In this document: positions 1-7,679 of the stretch, piece by piece
How positions within the stretch are numbered: position 1 is the first letter of the stretch
How the letters are laid out: each line of letters opens with the position of its first letter
From: Catenulispora acidiphila DSM 44928
GTDB lineage: Bacteria; Actinomycetota; Actinomycetes; Streptomycetales; Catenulisporaceae
Reading direction: 5' to 3'
NCBI RefSeq assembly: GCF_000024025.1
Contig: NC_013131.1
Location: forward strand, 9,342,229 to 9,406,228
DNA: 64,000 nucleotides
The notes under the pieces: model-generated
Told to the model about the DNA's origin: nothing
Seen by the model: the letters and a program-made list of their open reading frames with translations, nothing else
Databases searched by the model: none
Position numbers and translations under genes: made by a program

Positions 1-401
1 TGGGTGGAGGTGTGTGAGTCGCCGCACACCACGGTCATTCCGGGCTGGGTCAGGCCCAGCTGCGGCCCGACCACGTGCACGATGCCCTGCTGGGCGTCGC
101 CCAGGGAGTGGATGCGCACGCCGAAGTCGGCGCAGTTCTTGCGCAGCGTCTCGATCTGCAGCCGGGACACCGGGTCGGCGATCGGCTTGTCGATCTCCAG
201 CGTCGGGGTGTTGTGGTCCTCGGTGGCGATCGTGAGGTCGGGGCGGCGCACGGTCCGGCCGGCCTGGCGGAGTCCGTCGAAGGCCTGCGGCGAGGTCACC
301 TCGTGCAGCAGGTGGAGGTCGATGTAGAGCAGGTCGGGCTCGCCGTCGGCCGAGCGGACCACATGGTCCGCCCACACCTTCTCGGCCAGGGTGTGGGGCA
401 T
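1..401 (-). CDS. leuC: 3-isopropylmalate dehydratase large subunit, N-terminal part (runs off the left edge)
   Basis: Only the first 133 codons lie in the window. LeuC is the [4Fe-4S] subunit of isopropylmalate isomerase, which with LeuD converts 2- to 3-isopropylmalate in leucine biosynthesis. The visible protein starts [15 protein letters not shown] and continues with family-typical blocks: [20 protein letters not shown] near residue 30, the [11 protein letters not shown] block near 63, and a [11 protein letters not shown] stretch leading to the VCGDSHTST motif near the edge. An AGGAG sits about 6 nt before the ATG at 401. The neighbouring divergent IclR gene is the usual actinobacterial partner (NdgR) and probably controls leuCD. 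The cluster-ligand cysteines lie outside the window. Confidence 0.95.
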   Translation of the reverse strand, partial: MPHTLAEKVWADHVVRSADGEPDLLYIDLHLLHEVTSPQAFDGLRQAGRTVRRPDLTIATEDHNTPTLEIDKPIADPVSRLQIETLRKNCADFGVRIHSLGDAQQGIVHVVGPQLGLTQPGMTVVCGDSHTST

Positions 402-494
402 CGTCGCTCCTGTCTTCCCACTAGGTCGCATCTGTTGTCGCCGATCTCGGGTCGAGGGGCGCCGAGGGAGATTGGATCATTCGCGGCGCACGCC

Positions 495-530
495 TTGCGT
501 CTCGGGATCTGAGACGGCAGAATTCGGTCT
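495..530 (+). promoter_or_regulatory. leaderless promoter and candidate IclR operator before the regulator gene
   Basis: A perfect inverted repeat CGTCTC-N7-GAGACG spans 498-516 in the leuC/iclR intergenic region. TTGCGT (495-500) and CAGAAT (518-523) have 17 bp spacing and can serve as -35 and -10. The -10 ends 7 nt before the ATG at 531 and there is no Shine-Dalgarno, so a leaderless mRNA is expected. The repeat lies between the two boxes, a good place for autoregulation and control of divergent leuC. This is inference from sequence only. Confidence 0.5.
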
Positions 531-1247
531 ATGGACAACTCTAGCGGAGTCGGCGTCCTGGACAAGGCCGCCGTCGTACTGAGCGCCCTGGAAGCAGGCC
601 CGACCACCTTGGCGGGCCTGGTCACGGCCACGGGTTTGGCGCGCCCGACCGCTCACCGGCTGGCCGTGGCCCTTGAGCACCACCGTCTCGTATCCCGGGA
701 CATGCAGGGCCGCTTCATCCTCGGGCCGCGTTTGCAGGAACTGGCTTCGGCCGCCGGCGAGGACCGGCTGCTGGCCGCCGCCGGACCGGTGCTGGCGGCG
801 CTGCGCGACCACACCGGGGAATCGGCGCAGCTCTACCGGCGCCAGGGCGACCTGAGGGTCTGTGTGGCCGCTGCCGAGCGCATGTCAGGGCTGCGCGACA
901 CCGTGCCGATCGGCTCGGCGCTGCCGATGACGGCCGGCTCGGCGGCGCAGATCCTGCTGGCCTGGGAGGAGCCGGACCGCCTGCACCGCGGGCTGCAGGG
1001 CGCGCGCTTCACCGCCACCACGCTGGCCGGCGTCCGCCGCCGCGGCTGGGCCCAGTCGGTCGCCGAGCGCGAGCAGGGCGTCGCCTCGGTCTCGGCGCCG
1101 GTGCGCGGACCCAACAACCGCGTCATCGCCGCGGTGTCGGTATCCGGCCCGATCGAGCGGCTGACGCGCCAGCCCGGACGCCTGCACGCCCAGTCGGTGG
1201 GGGAGGCCGCCGCACGCCTCAGCGAGGCCGTGAAGCGCGGTTCCTAG
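531..1247 (+). CDS. ndgR: IclR-family transcriptional regulator (NdgR-like)
   Basis: The 238-residue protein has an N-terminal winged helix-turn-helix (about residues 8-65, with TTLAGLVTATGLARPTAHRL as the HTH) followed by an IclR effector-binding domain that contains RDTVPIGSALPMTAGSAAQ. NdgR-type regulators in Streptomyces control leucine and other amino-acid biosynthesis genes and are encoded divergently from leuCD, exactly the arrangement here. The ATG at 531 has no Shine-Dalgarno but a -10-like CAGAAT ends 7 nt upstream, so translation is probably leaderless. The family assignment is firm; the NdgR identity rests on context and similarity. Confidence 0.88.
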   Translation: MDNSSGVGVLDKAAVVLSALEAGPTTLAGLVTATGLARPTAHRLAVALEHHRLVSRDMQGRFILGPRLQELASAAGEDRLLAAAGPVLAALRDHTGESAQLYRRQGDLRVCVAAAERMSGLRDTVPIGSALPMTAGSAAQILLAWEEPDRLHRGLQGARFTATTLAGVRRRGWAQSVAEREQGVASVSAPVRGPNNRVIAAVSVSGPIERLTRQPGRLHAQSVGEAAARLSEAVKRGS

Positions 1248-1302
1248 CGAGGTTTTCAGCGCTTCTCACAGCGTGCTGCGAGGAGTAGAGCACACTGGAC
1301 GG

Positions 1303-2607
1303 ATGAGGTCCTTTCGGAGCCGACGACACAACGGCGTGTCCGTCGCCCGGGCCGGACGGGTGCTGCTGGCACTCGGCGTGGCCGCGGCGGCAGGTTGTTC
1401 GGCGACCAGCACAGCCAAGCCGGCGCCGTCTCACAGCGCGATGTCTCAGAACACGATGTCTCAGAGCACGGTGCCGATCGTGAAGCTCGACGGACCGGTC
1501 TACGGAAAGCCGGCCGACGGCGGCGACCGGGTGTTCGCCGCGACAGAGAACGACACGGTCTACGCGCTCTCCCCGACCGACGGGTCGGTGGTGTGGAGCA
1601 AGCATTTGGCCGAGCCCTTCCACCCGCACGGATGCGGGAACATCGTCCCGCTGGGGATCACCGGCGCTCCGGTCTTCGATCCCGATTCCCATCTTCTGTA
1701 CGTGGTCGCCGAGGACGCGAGCGCACACCACGTGCTGTACGGACTCGCCGCGGCGGACGGGCACGTGGTCTCCCAGGTGGCGGTCGACCCGCCGGTCGGC
1801 GATCGCGGGTACCAGCAACAGCGTTCGGCGCTGACCTTGTGGCACGGACATGTGTTCGCGGCGTTCGGCGGGCTGTACGGCGACTGCGGCACGTATACCG
1901 GCGCGGTCGCATCCGTCGACAACGCTTCGGGATCCGTGAACTGGTTCGAGGCCTCGACAAGCGGACGCGGCGGCATGTGGGCGCCCGGAACGGCGGCGGC
2001 GGGCAGCGACCGCTTGTACTTCTCGATCGGCAACGGCGACACGACACAGCCGGGCCAGTCCTACGACGGCACGGACTCCGTGGTCGCCTTGGACGTGAAC
2101 GCCAAACGGGTGGACTTCTTCGCCCCGACATCGTGGGCCGCCGACAACGCCTCGGATCTGGATCTCGGGTCGATGAACCCGGTCCTGGCCGCCGGGCATG
2201 TGCTCATCGCGGGTAAATCAGGACAGGGATACCTGCTGGATCCAGCGCACCTCGGCGGCATCAGCGCCGGGACTGCGTTCCCCGCCTGTGCGGCGTTCGG
2301 AGCGGCCGCTATCGACGGGGACGTGGTGTTCCTGCCGTGCGCCGACGGCACGCGCGCGTACCGGGTCGGCGCTCAGGTCACCCCGCTCTGGCACGCGCCG
2401 AAGGCGAACGGACAGCCGATCCTCGACGGCGGCCGGGTCTGGGTCACGGACTACGACGCCGGCGTGCTGTACGCGCTCGATCCGGCTACCGGCCACGTCG
2501 TCCAGCAGATCCCGACCGGCCCGCTGCCGCATTTCGCCACGCCGGCCGCCGTCGGAGGAAAGCTGTTCCTCGGCACAACAACCGGCGTCGCGGTCGTCGC
2601 TCCCTAG
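1303..2607 (+). CDS. secreted PQQ-like beta-propeller lipoprotein
   Basis: The 434-residue product starts MRSFRSRRHNG, with an Arg-rich n-region, a hydrophobic stretch (VLLALGVAAAA) and a Cys in a lipobox-like AAAGC at about residue 32, so it is probably exported and lipid-anchored. The mature part has repeated blades of the PQQ-like type, for example DRVFAATENDTVYALSPTDG and GRVWVTDYDAGVLYALDPAT. No enzymatic residues were recognised; such proteins often act as scaffolds or bind ligands. A GTG at 1273 is a possible earlier start, but ATG 1303 begins the signal peptide cleanly; CACACT ends 6 nt before it and may be a -10. The gene converges on folD with 7 bp between stop codons. Confidence 0.72.
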   Translation: MRSFRSRRHNGVSVARAGRVLLALGVAAAAGCSATSTAKPAPSHSAMSQNTMSQSTVPIVKLDGPVYGKPADGGDRVFAATENDTVYALSPTDGSVVWSKHLAEPFHPHGCGNIVPLGITGAPVFDPDSHLLYVVAEDASAHHVLYGLAAADGHVVSQVAVDPPVGDRGYQQQRSALTLWHGHVFAAFGGLYGDCGTYTGAVASVDNASGSVNWFEASTSGRGGMWAPGTAAAGSDRLYFSIGNGDTTQPGQSYDGTDSVVALDVNAKRVDFFAPTSWAADNASDLDLGSMNPVLAAGHVLIAGKSGQGYLLDPAHLGGISAGTAFPACAAFGAAAIDGDVVFLPCADGTRAYRVGAQVTPLWHAPKANGQPILDGGRVWVTDYDAGVLYALDPATGHVVQQIPTGPLPHFATPAAVGGKLFLGTTTGVAVVAP

Positions 2608-2614
2608 AGACTCC

Positions 2615-3451
2615 CTAGAGCCGACGCTGCGCCATCTTCGCCGCCGCGACCGTCTGCTCCAGCAGCACGGCGATCGTCATCGGGCCGACGCCGCCCGGCA
2701 CCGGTGTGATCAGGCTTGCCTTGTCCACCGCGCCGGCGAAGTCCACATCGCCGATGTTGCCGGGGTTGTAGCCGGCGTCGATGACGACCGCGCCGGGCTT
2801 GATGGCGTCGCCGGTGATGAACTTCGGCTTGCCGACGGCGGCGACCAGGATGTCCGCCTGCCGCGTGTATGACGCCAGGTCGGCGGTGCGCGAGTGGCAG
2901 TAGGTCACCGTCGCGTCGCGGGCGAGCAGCATCATGCCCACCGGTTTGCCGAGGATCGGGCTGCGTCCCACGACCACGGCGTGCTTGCCGGCGAGGTCGA
3001 CCTCGTATTCGTCGAGCAGGCGCAGGATGCCGCCGGGGGTCGCCGAGACGAAGCCGGGCTCGCCGAAGGCCATCGCGGCGAAGGAGTGCATCGTGACGCC
3101 GTCGACGTCCTTCTCCGGGGCGATGGCCTCGAAGGCGGCGCGCTCGTCGATGTGCGGCGGGACCGGGTGCTGGAGCAGGATGCCGTGGACGTCCGGGTCC
3201 TGCGACAGCTCGGTGAGGGCGGCGACGAGGGTGCGGGTGGTGATGGCCTCGGGCAGTTCCACGTGCCAGGAGCCGATGCCCGCCTTCGCACTGCGGTTCT
3301 GCTTCATGCGGACGTAGGTCACCGAAGCCGGGTCCGAGCCGACGAGCACGGTCGCCAGGCACGGCGTCACGCCGTCGGCCTTCAGCGCGGCCGTGTCGGC
3401 GGCGGCCTGGTCGACGATGCGCTTCGCCGCGGCTGTTCCATCCATGAGCAT
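2615..3451 (-). CDS. folD: bifunctional methylenetetrahydrofolate dehydrogenase / methenyltetrahydrofolate cyclohydrolase
   Basis: FolD interconverts 5,10-methylene-, 5,10-methenyl- and 10-formyl-tetrahydrofolate with NADP, supplying one-carbon units to purine synthesis. The 278-residue protein matches the family length. It has the substrate motif SVTYVRMKQ with Tyr46 and the catalytic Lys50, the dinucleotide-binding segment VVGRSPILGKPVGMML, and the C-terminal PVPGGVGPMT signature. The start is the ATG at 3451 because AGGAGG lies 7 nt upstream; the longer reading frame to 3505 runs through the riboswitch. A second ATG at 3445 is less well placed. Expression is expected to depend on the ZTP riboswitch immediately upstream. 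Confidence 0.96.
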   Translation of the reverse strand: MLMDGTAAAKRIVDQAAADTAALKADGVTPCLATVLVGSDPASVTYVRMKQNRSAKAGIGSWHVELPEAITTRTLVAALTELSQDPDVHGILLQHPVPPHIDERAAFEAIAPEKDVDGVTMHSFAAMAFGEPGFVSATPGGILRLLDEYEVDLAGKHAVVVGRSPILGKPVGMMLLARDATVTYCHSRTADLASYTRQADILVAAVGKPKFITGDAIKPGAVVIDAGYNPGNIGDVDFAGAVDKASLITPVPGGVGPMTIAVLLEQTVAAAKMAQRRL

Positions 3452-3458
3452 GAGCGCG

Positions 3459-3565
3459 CCTCCTGGGCGTCTTGAGGAAGTCGCCCAGGCGCACGGCAAA
3501 GACACGGTGTCGGGCCGCTCCCCGGTGGTGATCCCACCTCAGCGCCAGTCACGGCCTGACTGCAC
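3459..3565 (-). promoter_or_regulatory. ZTP (pfl) riboswitch controlling folD translation
   Basis: Read on the minus strand, the leader carries the conserved landmarks of the pfl/ZTP class in order: a 5' stem ending GTGACTGGCG (about 3543-3555), GGTGGGATCACCACC then GGGGAGCG (about 3514-3540), a variable linker, and the universal GCCTGGGC (3483-3490). ZTP/ZMP is the purine intermediate that builds up when 10-formyl-THF is short, and folD is a classic target. The segment CCTGGGCG (minus strand of 3482-3489) is perfectly complementary over 8 nt to CGCCCAGG (minus strand of 3462-3469), which contains part of the AGGAGG Shine-Dalgarno (3459-3464). Ligand binding to the aptamer should therefore free the ribosome site: a translational ON switch. 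Confidence 0.88.
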
Positions 3566-3600
3566 TCTAATCCACCGCTGTTTCTCCTCCACCGCCGCCG

Positions 3601-3628
3601 GTCCCCGGCGGCTCGCGCCGGCGGGGAC
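3601..3628 (-). terminator. hairpin downstream of the reductase gene
   Basis: GTCCCC at 3601-3606 pairs with GGGGAC at 3623-3628, with GGCG/CGCC pairing inside. It lies between the reductase stop codon and the folD riboswitch and has no T tract, as is common for actinobacterial terminators. Its role as a terminator is inferred. Confidence 0.4.
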
Positions 3629-3636
3629 CCGCGTGC

Positions 3637-3679
3637 CAGGCCTCAGGCCTCAGGCGTCAGGCCTCAAGCCCTCAGGCGT
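3637..3679. repeat. heptanucleotide tandem repeat (CAGGCCT-like)
   Basis: Six near-identical 7-bp units, CAGGCCT or CAGGCGT with one CAAGCCC variant, follow one another and run into the last codons of the reductase gene (stop at 3672-3674). The array looks like slippage-prone sequence at the gene's 3' end; no function is apparent. Confidence 0.75.
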
Positions 3680-4982
3680 CGGGGGCGATCTTCGCCATCG
3701 CGTTGATGATGCGGTCCATCGCGTCGCCGCCCTTGGGGTCGGTGAGGTTGGCGAGCATCTTCAGCGTGAAGCGCATCAGCATCGGGTGCGACAGGCCGCG
3801 CTGGGTCGCCAGGCGCATCACCTTCGGGTTGCCGATCAGGCTGACGAACAGGCGGCCCATCGTGTAGTAGCCGCCATAGGTCTCCTTCAGCACGCGCGGG
3901 TACGCCGACAGCGCCAGCTCCCGCTCCGGGCCCGCCGGACGCGCCAGCGCCTGCGCGATGACGTCCGCGGCGAGCTCGCCGGACTCCATCGCGTAGGCGA
4001 TGCCCTCGCCGTTGAAGGGGTTCACCATGCCGCCGGCGTCGCCGACGAGCAGCACGCCGCGGGTGTAATGCGGCTGGCGGTTGAAGCCCATCGGCAGCGC
4101 GGCGCCGCGGATCGGCTCGGTGCGGTTCTCCTCGTTGAAGCCCCACTCGTCGGGGGTGTTCTTCAGCCAGGCGCGCAGCAGGTCCGGGTACTTCACGTTG
4201 CGGAAGGACTTGGTGGTGTTCAGGATGCCCAGGCCCACGTTGGAGGTGCCGTCGCCCATGCCGAAGACCCAGCCGTAGCCGGGCAGGAGGCGCTCGCCGT
4301 CCCAGAGCTCGAGCCAGGACTCGAGGTAGTCGTCGTTGGTGCGCGGCGACTTGTAGTAGGTGCGATAGGCGACACCCATCGGGCGGTCGTCGCGCTTGTG
4401 CAGACCCAGCGCGATGGACAGCCGGGTGGAGTTACCGTCGGCGGCGACGATGAGCGGCGCGCGGAAGGAGGTCTCGCGCTTGCCGCCGTCGGCGTCGGTG
4501 ATGCGCGCGGTCACGCCGATCACCCGGTTGCTGCGCGGGTCCACCACCGGACCGGTGACGTTCGTGTTCTCGTGCAGCCGGGCGCCGGACTTCTCCGCCT
4601 GGCGCGCCAGGATCTGGTCGAAGTCGGCGCGGGGGCGCACCAGCCCGTAGTTCGGGTACGCCGCCAGCTCCGGCCACGGCATCTCCAGCCGCATGCCGCC
4701 GCCGATGATCCGCAGGCCCTTGTTGTGCAGCCAGCCGGCCTCCTCGGAGGTGTCGACGCCCATCCGCACCAGCGACTTCACCGCGCGCGGCGTCAGGCCG
4801 TCGCCGCACACCTTCTCCCGCGGGAACTGGGACTTCTCCAGCAGCAGGACGTCCAAGCCGGCGGTGGCCAGATGGTGGGCCGTCGCCGAGCCCGAGGGCC
4901 CGGCCCCGACCACGATGACGTCGGCGACGTTCTCCGAGGGCACGGCCTCGCTCGGAGCGGCGGAAGAGGATTGCGCGGTCAC
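3672..4982 (-). CDS. geranylgeranyl reductase family flavoprotein (probable menaquinone side-chain reductase)
   Basis: The 436-residue protein begins (GTG) VTAQSSSAAPSE and has an FAD-binding Rossmann motif VVGAGPSGSATAHHL with Gly26, Gly28 and Gly31. It continues with EKSQFPREKVCGDGLTPRAV, typical of the geranylgeranyl reductase branch of p-hydroxybenzoate hydroxylase-like enzymes, and has a second FAD motif VLLVGDAGGMVNPFNGEGI. Members such as mycobacterial MenJ reduce isoprene units of menaquinone, and this gene sits with menG and the futalosine genes. The actinomycete is therefore likely to make partly saturated menaquinones. The frame stays open far upstream, but that part has no family similarity. 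TAGAAT ends 7 nt before the GTG, suggesting a leaderless start. Confidence 0.85.
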   Translation of the reverse strand: MTAQSSSAAPSEAVPSENVADVIVVGAGPSGSATAHHLATAGLDVLLLEKSQFPREKVCGDGLTPRAVKSLVRMGVDTSEEAGWLHNKGLRIIGGGMRLEMPWPELAAYPNYGLVRPRADFDQILARQAEKSGARLHENTNVTGPVVDPRSNRVIGVTARITDADGGKRETSFRAPLIVAADGNSTRLSIALGLHKRDDRPMGVAYRTYYKSPRTNDDYLESWLELWDGERLLPGYGWVFGMGDGTSNVGLGILNTTKSFRNVKYPDLLRAWLKNTPDEWGFNEENRTEPIRGAALPMGFNRQPHYTRGVLLVGDAGGMVNPFNGEGIAYAMESGELAADVIAQALARPAGPERELALSAYPRVLKETYGGYYTMGRLFVSLIGNPKVMRLATQRGLSHPMLMRFTLKMLANLTDPKGGDAMDRIINAMAKIAPDA

Positions 4983-4995
4983 CCGGCCGATTCTA

Positions 4996-5308
4996 AGCGC
5001 AGCCGGTGCGAGCTCTGCGGCCAGCCCGGGCGCTCCCGCGCGGCGCCCCCCACGAGCCGGCTCGCGCGCCGATCCGCTTGCCACGGATCCGCTCGCATCG
5101 ATCCGCTTGCCACCGATCGCGTTTTTGCTCGACCGACTCAGGGAGCTCGGGCACCACGACCGGGGCGGCAGCTCGCGCAAGACCCGGGCAGCCCGGGCTA
5201 CTCGCGCAGGAAGCTCGACCGGCTCAGCTGGCTTGGCTACGCGCTCTGGTACATCGATAATCCCAACCGCAGCGCGCGCCTGGATCCACCGCGCCGCGCC
5301 GCCCTCGG
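4996..5308. other. non-coding stretch upstream of the reductase gene
   Basis: About 310 bp separate the stop codon of the formamidase-like gene from the reductase promoter. Open frames here have no recognisable protein. Apart from the triple repeat at 5071-5114 no clear element was seen. It probably holds the reductase promoter and the 3' end of the upstream transcript. Confidence 0.5.
5071..5114. repeat. three tandem 14-15 bp repeats (GATCCGCTTGCCAC)
   Basis: GATCCGCTTGCCAC occurs exactly at 5071-5084 and 5100-5113, with a diverged copy GATCCGCTCGCATC at 5086-5099 between them and a GATCGC remnant after. The array lies about 90-130 bp upstream of the reductase start and could be a multi-site protein-binding region. 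Confidence 0.7.
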
Positions 5309-6937
5309 CTAAGGCGCCACCCCGCCCCAGCTCGGCGTGGGCTTCAGCCGCGCGGTGTTGTCCGTCGCGGGGTGGGTCTTGCCGGCGGGCCCGGCGGCGA
5401 AGGCGAGGAGCATGTTGGTGGTCACCTGCTGGGCGAAGGTGTGGGCTGCGGCGTTCATCTGGTCGGTGCAGCCGCCGCTGACGAGGGCGCAGTTCCAGCG
5501 CATCGTGCCGGTGGCGAAGACGCCCGCTCCGGAGGGGACTGTGTAGTACGCCGAGTCCGAGTACGAGGCCTTGCCCTGGCAGGTGATCGGGGAGTGGGTC
5601 AGTGCCTCGATCGGGTGCGGGGTGGTCGAGTCGGCGGCGACTCGGTCGTATTCGATGCCGACCAGTCCCTTGAAGGACTGCCCCGCTTTGGCGCCGGTGC
5701 CGGCCATCAGCCAGGAGTCGGGGTCGAAGACCACCATGTTCGCGTTGGCCGGGTTGCATTCGTAGAACACGCCGGTCAGGACGTTCTCCGGGCGCGGGTT
5801 CGGCGGGTAGCGCCAGTCCTGCGTCGACTCCGCCGGGTCGGTCACGTGCATCGGGTCCTCGGCGGCGTCCTTGTAGTCCACCTGGATGCGGTCCTTGCCC
5901 AGCGGCGAGTCCTGGAAGCGGATGTGGCGGAAGACCGCGTTCGCGCCGAGGAAGGCGAGGTTGGTTCCGGAGTCTCGTGCCTGGGTCACGGTCTGGCGCA
6001 TCTGCGTCGACCAGTACTCGTCGTGGCCGAGCGTGATAATGGCCCGCGCGCCCTGGAACATGCCGGGGTGCTCGTGCAGGTCGAGGTCGGTAGCATAGGC
6101 GAGCTCGAAGCCGTGGCTCGCGGCCAGCTTCTCGGAGAAGACGATCGAGGACTGCTCGTAGGTCTGGAACCGGTCCGCCCCGGTCGTGTCATAGGGCCGG
6201 TCGAAGGACACGATCCGCGCGCGATCCCCATAGGAGTTCCGCGCTCCGCCGCTGTAGAGGTCGTACCCGCCGTAGGAGTTGTACGCCTGCCAGGTGGTGA
6301 CGCCGTTGATCAGCACCACCTTGCCGGCGGTCGAGGTTGACCTCACGGTGACCGGCACGAACCGCGCGCCCTTCACCTTCCCCCCAACGGCGTCCAGGCG
6401 TATCAGGTATGAACCCTCCGGCCATCCGTCCGTGGCGACCGTCATCGACGGCTGCCACGTCGTGCTCACCGTGTTCACCTGCGCCCGCACGGTCGCCGCC
6501 GGCTGCGCCTTCCCCGGCGTCACCGCGGACTTCCACACCTGCCGAGCCTGTGTCCCGCCGTAGTACCCGATCCGGAAAGCTGTGGCCGTGAACTGCGGCG
6601 CGGTGGTGCTCACAAACAGTTTGAAGCTCTGCCCCGGCGTCACCGCGACCTGGTCGTCATACCCCTCGATCCCATGATCGCTGCCGGAGTCGATGCCTTT
6701 GTTCCAGTTAGGGGTTCCGGGCTGTGCGTTCTCCGCCGCAATGTTCAAAGCCCCAGCGGGATCCCCAGTAGGAGCACCGCCAGAAGCAACTGGTGCAGCA
6801 CCACTCTGGGACACGTCCGTGCCGCCGCCGGTATTCGGGCCCGAATGCTTCGAGCCGCCCCCCGAGCACGCCGCGGCCGAGGCCAGAACGAGCATCGCAG
6901 TAACGAGCGCTGCCGCCCGGCCTATTCGAGCCTTCAC
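5309..6937 (-). CDS. secreted N,N-dimethylformamidase beta-subunit-like lipoprotein
   Basis: The 542-residue protein starts MKARIGRAAALVTAMLVLAS and has a Cys after ASAAA at about residue 24, so it is probably a lipoprotein; a Gly/Ser/Thr-rich linker follows to about residue 60. The rest resembles the C-terminal domain of the N,N-dimethylformamidase large subunit: FRIGYYGGTQARQVW near 120, NSYGGYDLYSG and a YEQSSIVF segment, and the GHDEYWS motif near 305. The family includes a glutamine-amidotransferase-like fold and many uncharacterised secreted members. The GTG start lies 4 nt after the menG stop, so the two are probably co-transcribed. Substrate unknown; a link to menaquinone is not evident. 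Confidence 0.7.
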   Translation of the reverse strand: MKARIGRAAALVTAMLVLASAAACSGGGSKHSGPNTGGGTDVSQSGAAPVASGGAPTGDPAGALNIAAENAQPGTPNWNKGIDSGSDHGIEGYDDQVAVTPGQSFKLFVSTTAPQFTATAFRIGYYGGTQARQVWKSAVTPGKAQPAATVRAQVNTVSTTWQPSMTVATDGWPEGSYLIRLDAVGGKVKGARFVPVTVRSTSTAGKVVLINGVTTWQAYNSYGGYDLYSGGARNSYGDRARIVSFDRPYDTTGADRFQTYEQSSIVFSEKLAASHGFELAYATDLDLHEHPGMFQGARAIITLGHDEYWSTQMRQTVTQARDSGTNLAFLGANAVFRHIRFQDSPLGKDRIQVDYKDAAEDPMHVTDPAESTQDWRYPPNPRPENVLTGVFYECNPANANMVVFDPDSWLMAGTGAKAGQSFKGLVGIEYDRVAADSTTPHPIEALTHSPITCQGKASYSDSAYYTVPSGAGVFATGTMRWNCALVSGGCTDQMNAAAHTFAQQVTTNMLLAFAAGPAGKTHPATDNTARLKPTPSWGGVAP

Positions 6938-6941
6938 AGAC

Positions 6942-7637
6942 TCAGTCTTCCTTATACGCGCGATGCAATGCGACGATTCCGCCAGTCAGGTTACGGTGCG
7001 CGACCCGCCGCCAGCCCGCCTTGCCGATCACCGACGCCAGTTCCCGCTGGTCGGGCCAGGCTCTGATCGACTCCGCGAGATAGACGTAGGCATCCGGGTT
7101 CGAACTCACCTTCGTCGCCACCGCCGGCAACGCCTTCATCAAGTACTCGATGTAGACGGTGCGCAGCGGCGCGATCGTCGGGCGCGAGAACTCGCAGACC
7201 ACCAACCGCCCGCCGGGCTTGGTGACGCGCAGCATCTCGCTCAGCGCGCGCTCGGTGTCCTGCACGTTGCGCAGCCCGAAGGAGATGGTCACCGCGTCGA
7301 AGACGCCGTCCCGGAACGGCAGGCGCGTGGCGTCGCCGGCGGCGAACGTCAGATGCGGCAGGCGGCGCTTGCCGACCTGGAGCATGCCCAGGGAGAAGTC
7401 GCAGGAGACGGTGTCCGCCCCGGCGGCGTGGAACGGCTGCGTGCTCGTGCCGGTGCCGGCGGCGAGGTCCAGGACCCGCTGCCCGGGCTTGGCGTCCACC
7501 GCCTGGCGCACGGCGCGCCGCCACAGCCGCGTCTGGCCGAGCGCCAGCACGTCGTTCGTCAGGTCGTAGCGTTCGGCCACGCCGTCGAACATGGCGGCGA
7601 CCTCGTGCGGCTGTTTGTCCAGGGATGCTCGGCTCAC
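6942..7637 (-). CDS. menG: demethylmenaquinone methyltransferase
   Basis: MenG/UbiE performs the last step of menaquinone synthesis, SAM-dependent C-methylation of demethylmenaquinone. The 231-residue protein has the UbiE start region [23 protein letters not shown] motif [12 protein letters not shown] (about residues 55-66), and the family signatures [27 protein letters not shown] and [12 protein letters not shown]. Length is normal. The GTG at 7637 has no Shine-Dalgarno; GAGAAT (7644-7649) ends 6 nt upstream as a -10-like box, so a leaderless start is likely. The formamidase-like lipoprotein follows 4 nt after its stop. Confidence 0.94.
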   Translation of the reverse strand: MSRASLDKQPHEVAAMFDGVAERYDLTNDVLALGQTRLWRRAVRQAVDAKPGQRVLDLAAGTGTSTQPFHAAGADTVSCDFSLGMLQVGKRRLPHLTFAAGDATRLPFRDGVFDAVTISFGLRNVQDTERALSEMLRVTKPGGRLVVCEFSRPTIAPLRTVYIEYLMKALPAVATKVSSNPDAYVYLAESIRAWPDQRELASVIGKAGWRRVAHRNLTGGIVALHRAYKED

Positions 7638-7643
7638 GGGGCG

Positions 7644-7649
7644 ATTCTC
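7644..7649 (-). promoter_or_regulatory. -10 box of leaderless menG promoter
   Basis: GAGAAT on the minus strand ends 6 nt before the GTG of menG, and no ribosome-binding site is present. The same hexamer in the same position precedes the DUF3027 gene at 39530. No convincing -35 was found. Confidence 0.4.
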
Positions 7650-7679
7650 TCACCCGGGGTGTCCGGATCCCGTACCGCC

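Noticed and set aside
3393-5312. A long plus-strand open frame over folD leader and reductase gene
   Set aside because: It is antisense to a well-motifed flavoprotein and crosses the riboswitch; no independent evidence.
4983-5759. N-terminal extension of the reductase frame up to 5759
   Set aside because: The frame is open but overlaps the formamidase-like gene and has no family similarity; a -10-like box marks GTG 4982.
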